From Pseudonocardia sp. MH-G8 (lineage in GTDB: Bacteria; Actinomycetota; Actinomycetes; Mycobacteriales; Pseudonocardiaceae), in the NCBI RefSeq assembly GCF_002262885.1, contig NZ_NKYF01000034.1, positions 33,858 to 97,857 on the forward strand: 64,000 bases of DNA. Direction: 5' to 3'. Positions 9,865 to 20,013 of the stretch are shown here, one piece after another (within the stretch, counting starts at the first letter, position 1; every line of letters starts with the position of its first letter). The notes beneath the pieces are model-generated. The model worked only from the letters and a program-made list of their open reading frames with translations. It was not told the DNA's origin and did no database searches. The translations under genes and the position numbers were made by a program.

Positions 9865-9880
9865 AGTGCTCCTAGCCCCG

Positions 9881-10729
9881 TTATTCCTGGTCGATGATCA
9901 CGAGCGTGCCGAGCGGGACTTCGGTGAGCTGTTCCAGCGCTTCCTGAGAAATGCGGAGGCAGCCGTTGCTGACCGCTTGGCCGAACGAGCTCGCCTCGGG
10001 CCACGCATGGATCGCAACGGTTCCCGGACCGCCACCGAAGGTGTCGAGCGTGGGGCTGTGCGTGCCGAGCGGGAGGATCACCGGTGAGAAGTTCTGGTTC
10101 TGGTCGGCGAACGCGCCGAGCAGGAACGTGCGGCCGGTCGGTGTGGGCGTCTCCTCCGTGCCGATTCCCACCGACCACTGGCCCACGACGTCGCCGTCGC
10201 GCACGAGTTCGAGGGTCTTCGAGCCCAGGTGCACCTCGACGACGTAGGGCGTCCTGGCCCGCTCGACGTCGTCCGCGCGGATCCAGCCGGTGGAACTGGC
10301 CGGCTTGGAGGGCAGGAGCACCTGCACCCAGCCGGGCTGCTCGGCGAGCACGGGGAGCCACGTGTCGCCGAACTGCGTGGTCTCCATGCGGGCGATCGCA
10401 CGTCCGTCGGGGGCGTCGTGCACCGGAGTCTCCCGGATCGGGTGCACGACGAGGCCGTCGTTGCGCCCCAACGGGTCGGGGTCGGACGGTGCGCCCTCGA
10501 CCGTGGTGTAGGTGCTGCTCACGGGGAGTTCGCCGGGAGGGGCGTCGCCCTCGGTGACGGAGGACGGCTCGGTGCCGGGCCCGCCGCCGTCGAGGAAGGT
10601 GAAGCCCAGCGCGAGGGCGATCATGACGGCGACTCCGGCGATCGCCCCGAAGAGGATTCGGCGCCGGGACGAGCCGGGGCCGGGGCCCCGGGAGGGTGCC
10701 GCTTCCGGCGGCGCGATGTGCTGCGACAT
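9881..10729 (-). CDS. L,D-transpeptidase (YkuD domain), membrane-anchored
   Basis: 282 aa with the ATG at 10729; an in-frame GTG at 10786 would add 19 residues. A single signal-anchor helix lies near residues 25-48, followed by a Pro/Thr/Asp-rich linker, an SH3-like stretch (IRETPVHDAPDGRAIARM to GWIRADDVE) and a C-terminal YkuD domain. The catalytic signature is complete: IHAWPEASSF followed by SNGCLRI, with the Cys as nucleophile. The family makes 3-3 peptidoglycan cross-links or attaches proteins to the wall. It is one of three L,D-transpeptidases in the window; the other two (36347, 37683) are shorter and of another type. Confidence 0.85.
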   Translation of the reverse strand: MSQHIAPPEAAPSRGPGPGSSRRRILFGAIAGVAVMIALALGFTFLDGGGPGTEPSSVTEGDAPPGELPVSSTYTTVEGAPSDPDPLGRNDGLVVHPIRETPVHDAPDGRAIARMETTQFGDTWLPVLAEQPGWVQVLLPSKPASSTGWIRADDVERARTPYVVEVHLGSKTLELVRDGDVVGQWSVGIGTEETPTPTGRTFLLGAFADQNQNFSPVILPLGTHSPTLDTFGGGPGTVAIHAWPEASSFGQAVSNGCLRISQEALEQLTEVPLGTLVIIDQE

Positions 10730-10941
10730 GTCACCCAACAGAGCCGATCGGACAGGGAGGACCTCACCGCACGGCATGTTGCCCACCGACGGTCACGCAT
10801 CTCTTCAACGAAATCCGCTCGATCGGGTTACTCCGATTTGTCCGACTACGGTCTGTGCTTCTCGGTGGACGGGGTAGGAGCCTGCCCGCAAAGCGCCGGT
10901 GCCCACGGTCCGACGCGACGGCAGGCTCGCGCTGAAGCCGC

Positions 10942-12522
10942 TCATCGAGATCGGCCTGCCACCCGGCGCACTTCTCGTGTGAGCGCGGGAGCCGCGAGGG
11001 CGAGGACGGCGAGCACGATGAACGGCATGTCGCCGAGTTGTGCGTACGGTGTCAACCCGGTGCGCAGTGGCACGCTCTCGCGGAGCAGCCCTGGGGCTCC
11101 GAGTTCGGTCTGCGCCACTACCTGGCCGTCCGGGAGTACGACCACGGAGTAGCCGGTAGGCGCGGACTGCAGGACGGTGCGCCCGAACTCCTGCGCTCGT
11201 AGCCGGGCGGCGGCGACCTCGATCGCGGGGACCTCTTCGGTCGGGTAAGAGGCTGCGTTGGTCGGCACGAGCACGATCCGCCCGCCTGCGGTGACGGCCT
11301 CGCGTACGCGATCGGCGAACAGGACCTCGTAGGAGATGACTACACCGAGCGGGCCGGCGGGGGAGTCGAGGATGGCCTCGCCCTGACCGGCGATGGCGTC
11401 GCGGGGTACGAGCGCGGTCAGGTCGGTGACGCGCTCGAGTAGCGCGCGGCCGGGGATGTACTCCCCGAAGGGGACTCGGTGCTCCTTCTCGTACCGGCCC
11501 AGCCGCGACCCGTCCGCGCCCCACAGGACGGCCGCGTTGCGGAAGCCGGAGTCCTGGAACTCGGCGATCCCGATGACGACCGGGGCATCGACGCGGCGAG
11601 CCAGGTCGGTGGCCCGGCGCTCGGCGGGGGATCCGTTGATCGAGCCCTCGACGCTGATCACGGTTTCGGGCAGCAGGACGAGGTCCGGTGATCCGGTGAT
11701 CTGTTCGGCCACGGCGAACTGCCGGTCGGTGGTGTCCTGGGGGTTCGTGTGGACCGCGCGCAGTCCTCGTGGGCCTCCGCCCTGCACCACGGCGGCGTCG
11801 ATGGTGCCGGCCGGTGTGGTCGCGACCGCTGCCCCGGCGACCAGCGACGCCCCGGCGATGACGGCAGCAGTGCCAACGGCCAGCAGCCGGCGCCTACCCC
11901 GGCAGAGGAAGACGGCGGCGAGCCCGACGCCGGCGGTCGCCGCGAGCGCGGTCACCAGCAGCGAACCGCCCAGCGGCGCCGCGAGTGCGAAGGGCCCGTC
12001 GATCTGGCTGAGCACCAGCGCGGGCAGGGGGAAGCCGTCGAGCGGGAACCGGGCCTGGGCCGCATCGAGTAGAACCAGGGCCGCCGGCAGGCCCCACCAG
12101 CCTCCCGACCATCGCCCGGCGCGGGCGGTGGGAACCAGGGCCACGGCGACGGCGAGCATGACGGCCTCGAGGAGCGCGACGGCGACGTAGCCGGCCACGG
12201 CGAACCCGGTCAGCCACAACAGCGTCCACGAGTACAGGACGACGCCGGTGAGCCCGCTGAGCAACAGCCGAGTCCGCAGGGTCCGGCCGTGCAGCGCGAC
12301 CGTCAGCGCGGCGACGCCGATCGGCAGAAGCGGCCACCAGCCCCGCGGTGGCGCGGCCAGCGCCCAGGCGGCTCCGGCCGCGACCGCGAGAGCGACGGCG
12401 GCGGGCAGCGGCACCGCCGGTCGTGCCTGATCCACGGCGGCCGTATCGCTCTCGGGCACATGGGTGACCGGGTCGTCGACGTGGATGGCGGGTCTCCTCT
12501 CGGGGGCGACGCGGCCGGTCAC
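10942..12522 (-). CDS. lnt: Apolipoprotein N-acyltransferase-like protein (nitrilase fold) with Ser at the usual Cys position
   Basis: 526 aa. The GTG start at 12522 overlaps the TGA of the thioredoxin gene upstream (GTGA). The N-terminal ~250 residues are membrane segments; the C-terminal half is a carbon-nitrogen hydrolase domain with the Glu (LPETVIS, near residue 284) and Lys (EKEHRVPFGEYIP, near residue 345) of the Glu-Lys-Cys triad. The third residue, Cys in known Lnt enzymes (ICYE), is Ser: GVVISYEVLF, codon TCC near 11330. The family N-acylates lipoproteins at the outer membrane face. The substitution may define an actinobacterial subgroup with altered or no activity. It is the last gene of the ccm operon. 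Confidence 0.7.
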   Translation of the reverse strand: MTGRVAPERRPAIHVDDPVTHVPESDTAAVDQARPAVPLPAAVALAVAAGAAWALAAPPRGWWPLLPIGVAALTVALHGRTLRTRLLLSGLTGVVLYSWTLLWLTGFAVAGYVAVALLEAVMLAVAVALVPTARAGRWSGGWWGLPAALVLLDAAQARFPLDGFPLPALVLSQIDGPFALAAPLGGSLLVTALAATAGVGLAAVFLCRGRRRLLAVGTAAVIAGASLVAGAAVATTPAGTIDAAVVQGGGPRGLRAVHTNPQDTTDRQFAVAEQITGSPDLVLLPETVISVEGSINGSPAERRATDLARRVDAPVVIGIAEFQDSGFRNAAVLWGADGSRLGRYEKEHRVPFGEYIPGRALLERVTDLTALVPRDAIAGQGEAILDSPAGPLGVVISYEVLFADRVREAVTAGGRIVLVPTNAASYPTEEVPAIEVAAARLRAQEFGRTVLQSAPTGYSVVVLPDGQVVAQTELGAPGLLRESVPLRTGLTPYAQLGDMPFIVLAVLALAAPALTREVRRVAGRSR

Positions 12523-13196
12523 GGCTGGTCGGTCAGGTAGCGCCGCACGGTCTGCGCGACCTCGTCGGGTGTGGAGAACACGACGGGCGGGTTGATCCGC
12601 TGGAGCGATCCGTTCGCCCGCACCACGTACGAGGTCGGGATGGCGAGTGGGACCTGCAGCGCCGCCCACAGCTCGCCGTCGGTGTCGACCACCGAGGGGT
12701 AGGTCGCGCCGAGGTCGCCGAGCACGCCCAGTGCGGTGATCGCGTCGTCGCGCACGTCGACGCCGATCACGGGAACCGCGTCCGGTCGGGCGGCGTAGGC
12801 ATCGAGCACCGGGATCTCCTCACGACAGGGCCCGCACCAGGACGCCCAGACATTGAGCAGGGCGGGCCGGCCGGCCAGCGCCGCGGCGAGATCCACCTCG
12901 CCGGGCGCGCCGAGGCAGGGAACGATGATCCCGGCCAGCCGCCCCGAGGCAGGGGGCGTGCCGGGCGCCGGGGCAGGGCAGGGCGCGAGCGCGGCCCTGG
13001 CCCGCAGCGGGGCGAGCTCGTCATCCGACGGCATGGTCATGACCGACCCGTCGGCGCCGACCGACCACGGGAGGATGCCGTCGCCCGGCTCCGTCTCGCC
13101 GCCGCTTCGAGGCCAGAGCGCCACCACACCGGCGAGGGCGAGCACCACGACGAGCACCGTCCAGCGTGCCTCTGACGAGCCCAGCCCGGCCCGCAT
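12519..13196 (-). CDS. TlpA/ResA-like membrane-anchored thioredoxin
   Basis: 225 aa; the ATG at 13196 overlaps the previous stop by one base (TGATG). An N-terminal signal anchor (residues about 10-27) is followed by a linker and a TlpA-like domain with the redox motif WASWCGPCREE and the downstream cis-Pro region (VPLAIPTSYVV). A second Cys pair lies in the linker, APCPAPAPG and VPCLG. Proteins of this type reduce apocytochrome c haem-binding cysteines outside the membrane, using electrons from CcdA. Together with the CcmG-like protein upstream the operon has two such thioredoxins. Confidence 0.8.
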   Translation of the reverse strand: MRAGLGSSEARWTVLVVVLALAGVVALWPRSGGETEPGDGILPWSVGADGSVMTMPSDDELAPLRARAALAPCPAPAPGTPPASGRLAGIIVPCLGAPGEVDLAAALAGRPALLNVWASWCGPCREEIPVLDAYAARPDAVPVIGVDVRDDAITALGVLGDLGATYPSVVDTDGELWAALQVPLAIPTSYVVRANGSLQRINPPVVFSTPDEVAQTVRRYLTDQP

Positions 13197-13840
13197 CAGC
13201 CGCCCCCGATCAGAGGAGCCCCGGGCGCGGGCTGTACCGGTCCGCCGCTCTGTCCCCCTGGTTGCCGCCCGGCGATCACCGCGTCCAGGATGCCGGCGAG
13301 GAGCGGGTAGGTGGTGGGCCCGGTGATCTTTGCGACCACCGTGCCGGACCGGTCCAGAACGAACGTCTCGGGCACCCCGAACAGTCCGAACTCGAGCGCA
13401 GCGCGGGATCCGACGTCCGTGGCGTACAGGTAGTTGTCGCCGCCGCGGCCCAGCTCGTCGAGGAACGCCACCGCGGAGGATGCCGCGTCCTGGTAGTCGA
13501 CGCCGACGAACGTGACGCCCGCGTCGCGGTACTGCGCCGCAGCACCGACAAGGGCCGGGTGTTCCTCCCGACACGCGACGCACCACGACGCCCAGAAGTT
13601 GACCACCACGATCTGGCCGCGCAGGGCGGCGAGCGAGACCTCGCCCGTCCCCTCCAGCGCGGGGAGCGCGAAGTCGGGGGCCGGTTGGCCGATCAGAGGG
13701 CTGTCCACCAGCGTCGGGTCGGTGGTCAGTCTCGACCCGAACATCGCCCCGATCCCGATCGCGACGAGCACGACGACCACGGCGGCCACCCGCAGTGCGC
13801 GGCGGCGCCGCGGCGGGACCGGGGCCGGCAGGTCGCTCAT
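13196..13840 (-). CDS. ccmG: CcmG/DsbE-like thiol:disulfide interchange protein
   Basis: 214 aa with a signal anchor at residues about 16-35 and a thioredoxin-like domain carrying the redox motif FWASWCVACREEHP and the cis-Pro loop GVPETFVLDRSG, as in CcmG/DsbE. The C-terminus has a Gly/Pro-rich tail. In System I it keeps apocytochrome CXXCH cysteines reduced for haem attachment. The ATG at 13840 overlaps the stop of the CcmI-like gene as ATGA, and its own stop overlaps the next gene as TGATG, so translation is probably coupled. Confidence 0.85.
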   Translation of the reverse strand: MSDLPAPVPPRRRRALRVAAVVVVLVAIGIGAMFGSRLTTDPTLVDSPLIGQPAPDFALPALEGTGEVSLAALRGQIVVVNFWASWCVACREEHPALVGAAAQYRDAGVTFVGVDYQDAASSAVAFLDELGRGGDNYLYATDVGSRAALEFGLFGVPETFVLDRSGTVVAKITGPTTYPLLAGILDAVIAGRQPGGQSGGPVQPAPGAPLIGGG

Positions 13841-14664
13841 CCCGTACCTCCCTGGCCTGAACCTTCTTGGCGGCGCTGCTCGGCGGTCGCGGTGAGCTGG
13901 TCGACCTGCGCGCGGACCTCCGCGGGCAGGTCACGCCCGGCCAGCTCCTGCAGGGTGGCGAGCGCGGCCGTCGGGTCGTCGACACCGTAGAGCTCGATGT
14001 TCGCCTTGAACCACAGCGCTTCGTCCAGTGACGGGTCGATGGCCAGCGCCTGCTCCACCGACCGCATGGCCTCCTCGGGTTGGTCGATCTGCAGGAGCAG
14101 CCAGCCGAGGCGGGCCAGGGCATCGGCATTGCCCGGCTCCCGGCGCAGTGCGTCGAGGTAGTGGCGCATCGCCGGCTCGTACTCGCCCTGGGCCACGTAA
14201 CGGTCGGCCAGCGCCACACGCATCCCGATGACGTCGGGGTTGGCCGCGACCACCTGTTCGAGCTGCTCGTCGGTGACGGTGGCCGACGGGTCGAGCGGCG
14301 GGGCGCCTGCGGCGCCCTGAACGGCCTCGTTCCCGGTGACGGCGCCACCGGCCGGCCGCTCGAGCAGCGAGGCGGGGAGCAGGACCACGGCGGCCACCAG
14401 CGCGACGACGACGGCCAGCAGGTACGCGAGTGACCAACCGCGTGGGCGGGACCGCGGCATGAGCGGAGGTTCGGCGTCGGTGCCCAGCGCATCCAGTGCA
14501 TCCAGCGCCTCCAGGGCGCGGCCCGCGGTGGTTTCGTAGCGGCGGCGCAGGGGGCGGGCGTCGACCTCGGTGATCTCGCCGGCTGCGACCTGCGCGTCGA
14601 GGTCGACGATGTCGCGCACGGCCTGGTCGGCCAGCTGGCGCAGCTGCACCTCCCGGGCGGTCAC
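13837..14664 (-). CDS. ccmI: CcmI-like TPR protein of cytochrome c maturation
   Basis: 275 aa from a GTG at 14664 that overlaps the CcmH stop (GTGA). A cytoplasmic helical segment of about 60 residues with the EITEVDARPLRRRYE stretch is followed by one membrane helix (LAYLLAVVVALVAAVVLLPA) and TPR-like repeats outside, for example ADRYVAQGEYEPAMRHYLDAL and DALARLGWLLLQIDQPEEAM. CcmI binds apocytochrome c and hands it to CcmF/CcmH. The position directly after ccmH and before ccmG supports the call. The repeats are clear, the family name is by context. Confidence 0.8.
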   Translation of the reverse strand: MTAREVQLRQLADQAVRDIVDLDAQVAAGEITEVDARPLRRRYETTAGRALEALDALDALGTDAEPPLMPRSRPRGWSLAYLLAVVVALVAAVVLLPASLLERPAGGAVTGNEAVQGAAGAPPLDPSATVTDEQLEQVVAANPDVIGMRVALADRYVAQGEYEPAMRHYLDALRREPGNADALARLGWLLLQIDQPEEAMRSVEQALAIDPSLDEALWFKANIELYGVDDPTAALATLQELAGRDLPAEVRAQVDQLTATAEQRRQEGSGQGGTG

Positions 14665-15153
14665 GGCTCGTCCTCCTCTGCCGTCCCGGCCGCCCGCGCT
14701 CGGGCCACGGCGGCCTCGACCCGGGCGCGCTCGTCGTCGGTGGGCTCGACGGTCGGGGCGTCCCGGCGTCGGCGCACGCGGGCCAGCACCAGAGCGGCGC
14801 CGAGGACGGCCGCGGCGAGCGGCACCAGCCACAGCGGCAGCGTGCTGCCCCGCGTCGGCGGGTCGAACAGCACCCAGTCGCCGTAGCGGGCGCGGAAGAA
14901 GCCCACGATCTCGCGGTCGGTGCGCCCGGCGGCCACCTGCTCGGCGACGACCTGCCGCATGGCTGTCGCCGTGTCGGACGGCGACTCGGCGACGGAGACG
15001 CTCTTGCACACCGGGCAGCGCAGCCGCTCCGCGAGCTCCTGGACGCGGTCCGGAGCCGGTCGCGTTGCGGTGAGCAGCGTGCCGACGGTGACCGCGAGCA
15101 GCCCCAGGATCGCGAGCGCAACCGCGAGGGTGCCGGCCCGCCGTCGAGTGGGC

Positions 15154-15161
<8 letters not shown>
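14661..15161 (-). CDS. ccmH: CcmH-like thioreductase of cytochrome c maturation
   Basis: 166 aa using a GTG at 15161 that overlaps the CcmF stop by eight bases. It has a membrane helix near the N-terminus, then the CcmH signature ELAERLRCPVCKSVSVAES with the LRCPXC motif near residue 48, the REIVGFFRARYGDWVLFDPP segment, and a second membrane helix followed by an Arg/Asp-rich cytoplasmic tail. CcmH acts with CcmG to reduce apocytochrome c thiols. Length and topology fit a stand-alone CcmH, with the TPR part encoded separately as ccmI. Confidence 0.9.
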
Positions 15162-17132
<1,971 letters not shown>

Positions 17133-17136
<4 letters not shown>

Positions 17137-17567
17137 GTCGCCTCCCCCTCCGGGGGCCGGTAGTTCTCGTCGTGCTTGACCTTCATCGTGTCCGAGACGA
17201 ACTCGTCCCCGCGCCAGGAGCCCTCCAGCACGACCCCGATCCCGGCTCCGAACAGCTGAGCCGGGGCGCCGCGGTGTTCCACCGGAATCCTCGCGCTGTC
17301 CGGTGCGGTAGCCGAGCTGACCTCGAACCGCACGCCATCGGCAGTGGGCGTCACCGTGCCGTCCACGACGAGCCCGCCGAGCTGGAACCGGCGGCCGTCG
17401 GGGTACTCGGCGCGCTGCGTGGTCGCCTCGGCCGGGTCCAGGTAGTAGACGAGGTTGCGGTTGAGGTTGCCGAACAGCAGCATGCCGACGAGCACCGCGA
17501 CAGCGCCGAGGGCCGCGACCGCGAGCAGCCGGTACCGGGTGAGCCCGCGCGGTGCCGCCCGGGTCAT
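17133..17567 (-). CDS. ccmE: CcmE, haem chaperone
   Basis: 144 aa: a short basic N-terminus, one membrane anchor (residues about 11-33), then a small beta-barrel domain (LVYYLDPAEATTQRAEYPDG, RFQLGGLVVDGTV, VEHRGAPAQLFGAG, VVLEGSW). The C-terminal haem-binding signature is complete, KHDENYRPPE, with the His that covalently binds haem near residue 130 and the Tyr four residues on. It is the His type rather than the Cys type found in some archaea and deltaproteobacteria. It picks up haem from CcmC/CcmD and delivers it to CcmF. The ATG overlaps the CcmD stop (ATGA). Confidence 0.93.
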
Positions 17568-17686
17568 CGCGACTCCTCCGCGCGCCGGCGCAGTGCTCTC
17601 GCCCTACGCAGCAGCACCGTGACATAGCCGGTCATCGCCGTGGCCGTGGTCGCGTAACCCACGAGCACCCACATCCACTCAGACAT
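17564..17686 (-). CDS. ccmD: CcmD, small membrane protein of haem export complex
   Basis: 40 aa: starts MSEWMWVLVGYATTATAMTG, one membrane helix and a basic Arg-rich tail ending EESR. Size, single helix and position between ccmC and ccmE match CcmD, which helps release haem-loaded CcmE from CcmABC. The ATG at 17686 lies within the end of ccmC (8 nt overlap) with GGGGGTGGAA upstream, and its TGA overlaps the ccmE start as ATGA. Confidence 0.8.
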   Translation of the reverse strand: MSEWMWVLVGYATTATAMTGYVTVLLRRARALRRRAEESR

Positions 17687-18449
17687 TTCCACCCCCGATG
17701 TCACGGCTCTCCCGTCGCGGAGCGGTCACCGCGGCGCCGGCCACCGGCCGCGGCCGGGCCTCCTCCGCGGCGTCGAGGGCGTCCTCGGTCGCCTGCAGCC
17801 GCGCCCGTGCCCGCACCAGCAGCGTGTACAGCAGCGTGAACGCCACGACGCTGATCACCAGGGCCGCGAGCATCGCCTCGTCGATGGCCGGGGCGCCGGG
17901 CCGCAGGACGCTGGGCGGCTGGTGCAGCGTGCGCCACCACAGTACCGAGAAGTGCACCAGCGGTACCTGCGCGAACGCGACCACGCCGAACACCGCCGAT
18001 CGGCGAGCGCGCAGCAACGGGTCAGCGGTGGCGCGGCGCAGGGCCATGTAGCCGAGGTAGATGAAGAACAGGAGCGCGGTCGTCACCAGGCGCGCGTCCC
18101 AGGTCCACCACACGCCCCAGGTCGGCTTGCCCCAGATCGAGCCGAGCGCGATGGCCAGCCCGGTGAAGAACACCCCGACCTCGGCGCTGGCTGCCGCCAA
18201 CCGGTCCAGCCCAGGACGACGCCGCCACAGCCAACCGATGCTCGCCGCGAACGTCACGGCATAGCTGAGGAACGCGGTCCACGCCGCCGGAACGTGGACA
18301 TACATCAACCGGACCAACTCGCCCTGCAGGTAGTCGGGCGGCGACAGCATCGCCGCCGCCAACCCGGCCGCACCGGCCAATCCGGCGGCGACCGGAAGAC
18401 GGTGCCCGAACACCGCCCGTGCCGACACCGTGACGGCATGGTCTGTCAT
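17679..18449 (-). CDS. ccmC: CcmC, haem-handling membrane protein
   Basis: 256 aa with six membrane segments. The WWD-type motif is KPTWGVWWTWDARLVTTALL near residue 110, flanked by the two conserved His positions (VHVPAAWTAF and LVHFSVLWWRTLHQPP). CcmC binds haem and catalyses its attachment to CcmE. The C-terminal ~40 residues form an acidic/basic cytoplasmic tail. The ATG at 18449 overlaps the CcmB stop as ATGA. Confidence 0.93.
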   Translation of the reverse strand: MTDHAVTVSARAVFGHRLPVAAGLAGAAGLAAAMLSPPDYLQGELVRLMYVHVPAAWTAFLSYAVTFAASIGWLWRRRPGLDRLAAASAEVGVFFTGLAIALGSIWGKPTWGVWWTWDARLVTTALLFFIYLGYMALRRATADPLLRARRSAVFGVVAFAQVPLVHFSVLWWRTLHQPPSVLRPGAPAIDEAMLAALVISVVAFTLLYTLLVRARARLQATEDALDAAEEARPRPVAGAAVTAPRRESRDIGGGNV

Positions 18450-19141
18450 GTCAGGTCCTCCAGGTAGCGGGCGCACCACGCGGCGAGCAGCGCGGCGACG
18501 AGGTCGACGGTGAGCATGAGCACCAGCCACGGCCAGGGCGAACGCCCGTGATGGCCGGCCTGCACGACGCTCGTGGCGCCGATCAGGAGCGGCACCGCGA
18601 CCGGCGCCACGAGCAGCGGTCCGAGCGTGGTGCGACCGGCGAGCCCCACCGCGAGCGCGTCCGCCAGTGCGCCGAGCACGGCCAGCCCGGCGGCCACGAG
18701 CACGAACACCGGTGCCAACCACGGCCAGCCGATCAGGTTCGGGTCGTAGAGCAGCACCGCGACCGGGGCCAGCACGAGCTGGAACCCCAGCAGGAGTACA
18801 CCGTTGGCCAGCGCCCGCCCGGCGAGGCGCACCCGCGGGCCGACCCCGGACAGGCGCAGCACGGTCCGCTGCGCCGGGGGTTCGACGGCACTGGCGCGCA
18901 TGGTCACCATCACCCCGAACAGCAGCACGACCAGCCAGTACAGCGCCGGGCCGAGCGCGCGCAGCAGCGGCGTGTCCACCCCGACGGCCAGCGGAGCGAG
19001 CAGCAACGCGACCGCCCCGAACGGAGCGGTCACCAGCAACGCCTCGCCTGCCCGCAGCTCCGTCCGCAGGTCCTTCCGGGCCAGGGTGAGGGCCTGCGTG
19101 AGCGGAGACACCAGGACAGGAGGCACTGCCGCCGCAGTCAT
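18446..19141 (-). CDS. ccmB: CcmB, ABC-type membrane subunit of cytochrome c maturation
   Basis: 231 aa, about six membrane segments, beginning with the family-typical LTQALTLARKDLRTELRAGE stretch and containing the SGVGPRVRLAGRALANGVLL loop. CcmB pairs with the CcmA ATPase; the complex releases haem-loaded CcmE from CcmC. Its ATG overlaps the CcmA stop (ATGA). Confidence 0.9.
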   Translation of the reverse strand: MTAAAVPPVLVSPLTQALTLARKDLRTELRAGEALLVTAPFGAVALLLAPLAVGVDTPLLRALGPALYWLVVLLFGVMVTMRASAVEPPAQRTVLRLSGVGPRVRLAGRALANGVLLLGFQLVLAPVAVLLYDPNLIGWPWLAPVFVLVAAGLAVLGALADALAVGLAGRTTLGPLLVAPVAVPLLIGATSVVQAGHHGRSPWPWLVLMLTVDLVAALLAAWCARYLEDLT

Positions 19142-19863
19142 GACGCACCCCTCGGGGCCGCCACGGGCTCCGCGTGCCCGTCGACGATCCGCACCAGGCG
19201 GTCGACGACGCCGGTCAATCGGTCCGGTTCGTGGGAGACGAGCACGCAGGCACCGCCACGGCCGCGGACGCCTGCCACGACGTCGTTCACCAGCCCGACG
19301 GCGTCGCGGTCAAGGCCAGCGTGGATCTCGTCGAGCAGCAGCAGGGACGGCCGCGTCAGCAGCACGCGCGCCAGCTCCGCACGCCGCTGCATGCCCTGCG
19401 AGCAGCGCTCGGCCCGCCGCGCCGCGGCGCCCCCGAGCCCGACGGCCTCCAGCGCCCGGTCGGCTGCAGGCTCGTCCCACCCGGTGATCCGGGCGACGAA
19501 CCGCAGGTTCTCCGTCAATGAGAGCTGCGGGTACAGCGCAGGCAGGTGACCGACCAGTGCGATCGCGGGCCGAACCGCGGCGCACTCGGGACTGCCGAGC
19601 TCGCGGCCCAACACCTCCCCGCGGCCCGCAGCCGGTCTGATCAGCGTGGCCAGCAGGTGCAACAGCGTCGTCTTGCCCGAGCCGTTCGCGCCGAGTACCC
19701 CGAGCACCTCGCCTGCATCCAGGTGCAGGTCGAGGTCGCGCAGCACCGGCGTCCGGTTGAGTGTGACCGCGACGCCGTTCAGGCGCGCACGGCGCTGCCC
19801 GGTGTTGCGGGCCGGCCCGGAGCGCCGGTGGGCCCGATCGGTGGGCAGCTCGCTGTGCGGCAT
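19138..19863 (-). CDS. ccmA: CcmA, ABC-type ATPase of cytochrome c maturation
   Basis: 241 aa. Walker A is LGANGSGKTTLLHLLATL, the signature region is CSQGMQRRAELARVLL (a degenerate LSGGQ as usual in CcmA), Walker B is LLLLDEI and the switch His is in VSHEPD. The first ~25 residues are a charged extension. ATG at 19863, first gene of the minus-strand ccm operon; the 150-bp gap to divergent ccdA is the likely promoter region and carries a CTAT-N5-GTAG dyad. Confidence 0.92.
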   Translation of the reverse strand: MPHSELPTDRAHRRSGPARNTGQRRARLNGVAVTLNRTPVLRDLDLHLDAGEVLGVLGANGSGKTTLLHLLATLIRPAAGRGEVLGRELGSPECAAVRPAIALVGHLPALYPQLSLTENLRFVARITGWDEPAADRALEAVGLGGAAARRAERCSQGMQRRAELARVLLTRPSLLLLDEIHAGLDRDAVGLVNDVVAGVRGRGGACVLVSHEPDRLTGVVDRLVRIVDGHAEPVAAPRGAS

Positions 19864-19943
19864 GGCGATCCCGCTCCGACCTCGGTTCCTGGTGACTACT
19901 GTGGACGCGCGAACCGCGCGTAGCCATACTGCGTTCCTCAGTA

Positions 19944-19956
19944 CTATGCATTGTAG
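19944..19956. promoter_or_regulatory. CTAT-N5-GTAG dyad between ccmA and ccdA
   Basis: The sequence CTAT GCATT GTAG followed by AAGG sits in the 150-bp divergent promoter region of the ccm operon and ccdA. The centre is also symmetric (TAC.ATGCAT.GTA). The same CTAY-N5-GTAG-AAG pattern recurs at 27095, 49905 and (one mismatch) 61560. It resembles BlaI/CopY-type operators in style, but the regulator is not in this window. Confidence 0.45.
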
Positions 19957-20013
19957 AAGGTGTGGGCGTGCAGGCGGGGTACCTCCGACGTCGGCCGAGG
20001 GAAGGACGGGTTC

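Noticed and set aside
10730..10786. N-terminal extension of the L,D-transpeptidase from GTG 10786
   Set aside because: The extra 19 residues add no signal-sequence feature; ATG 10729 gives a more usual cytoplasmic tail, though the choice is not certain.
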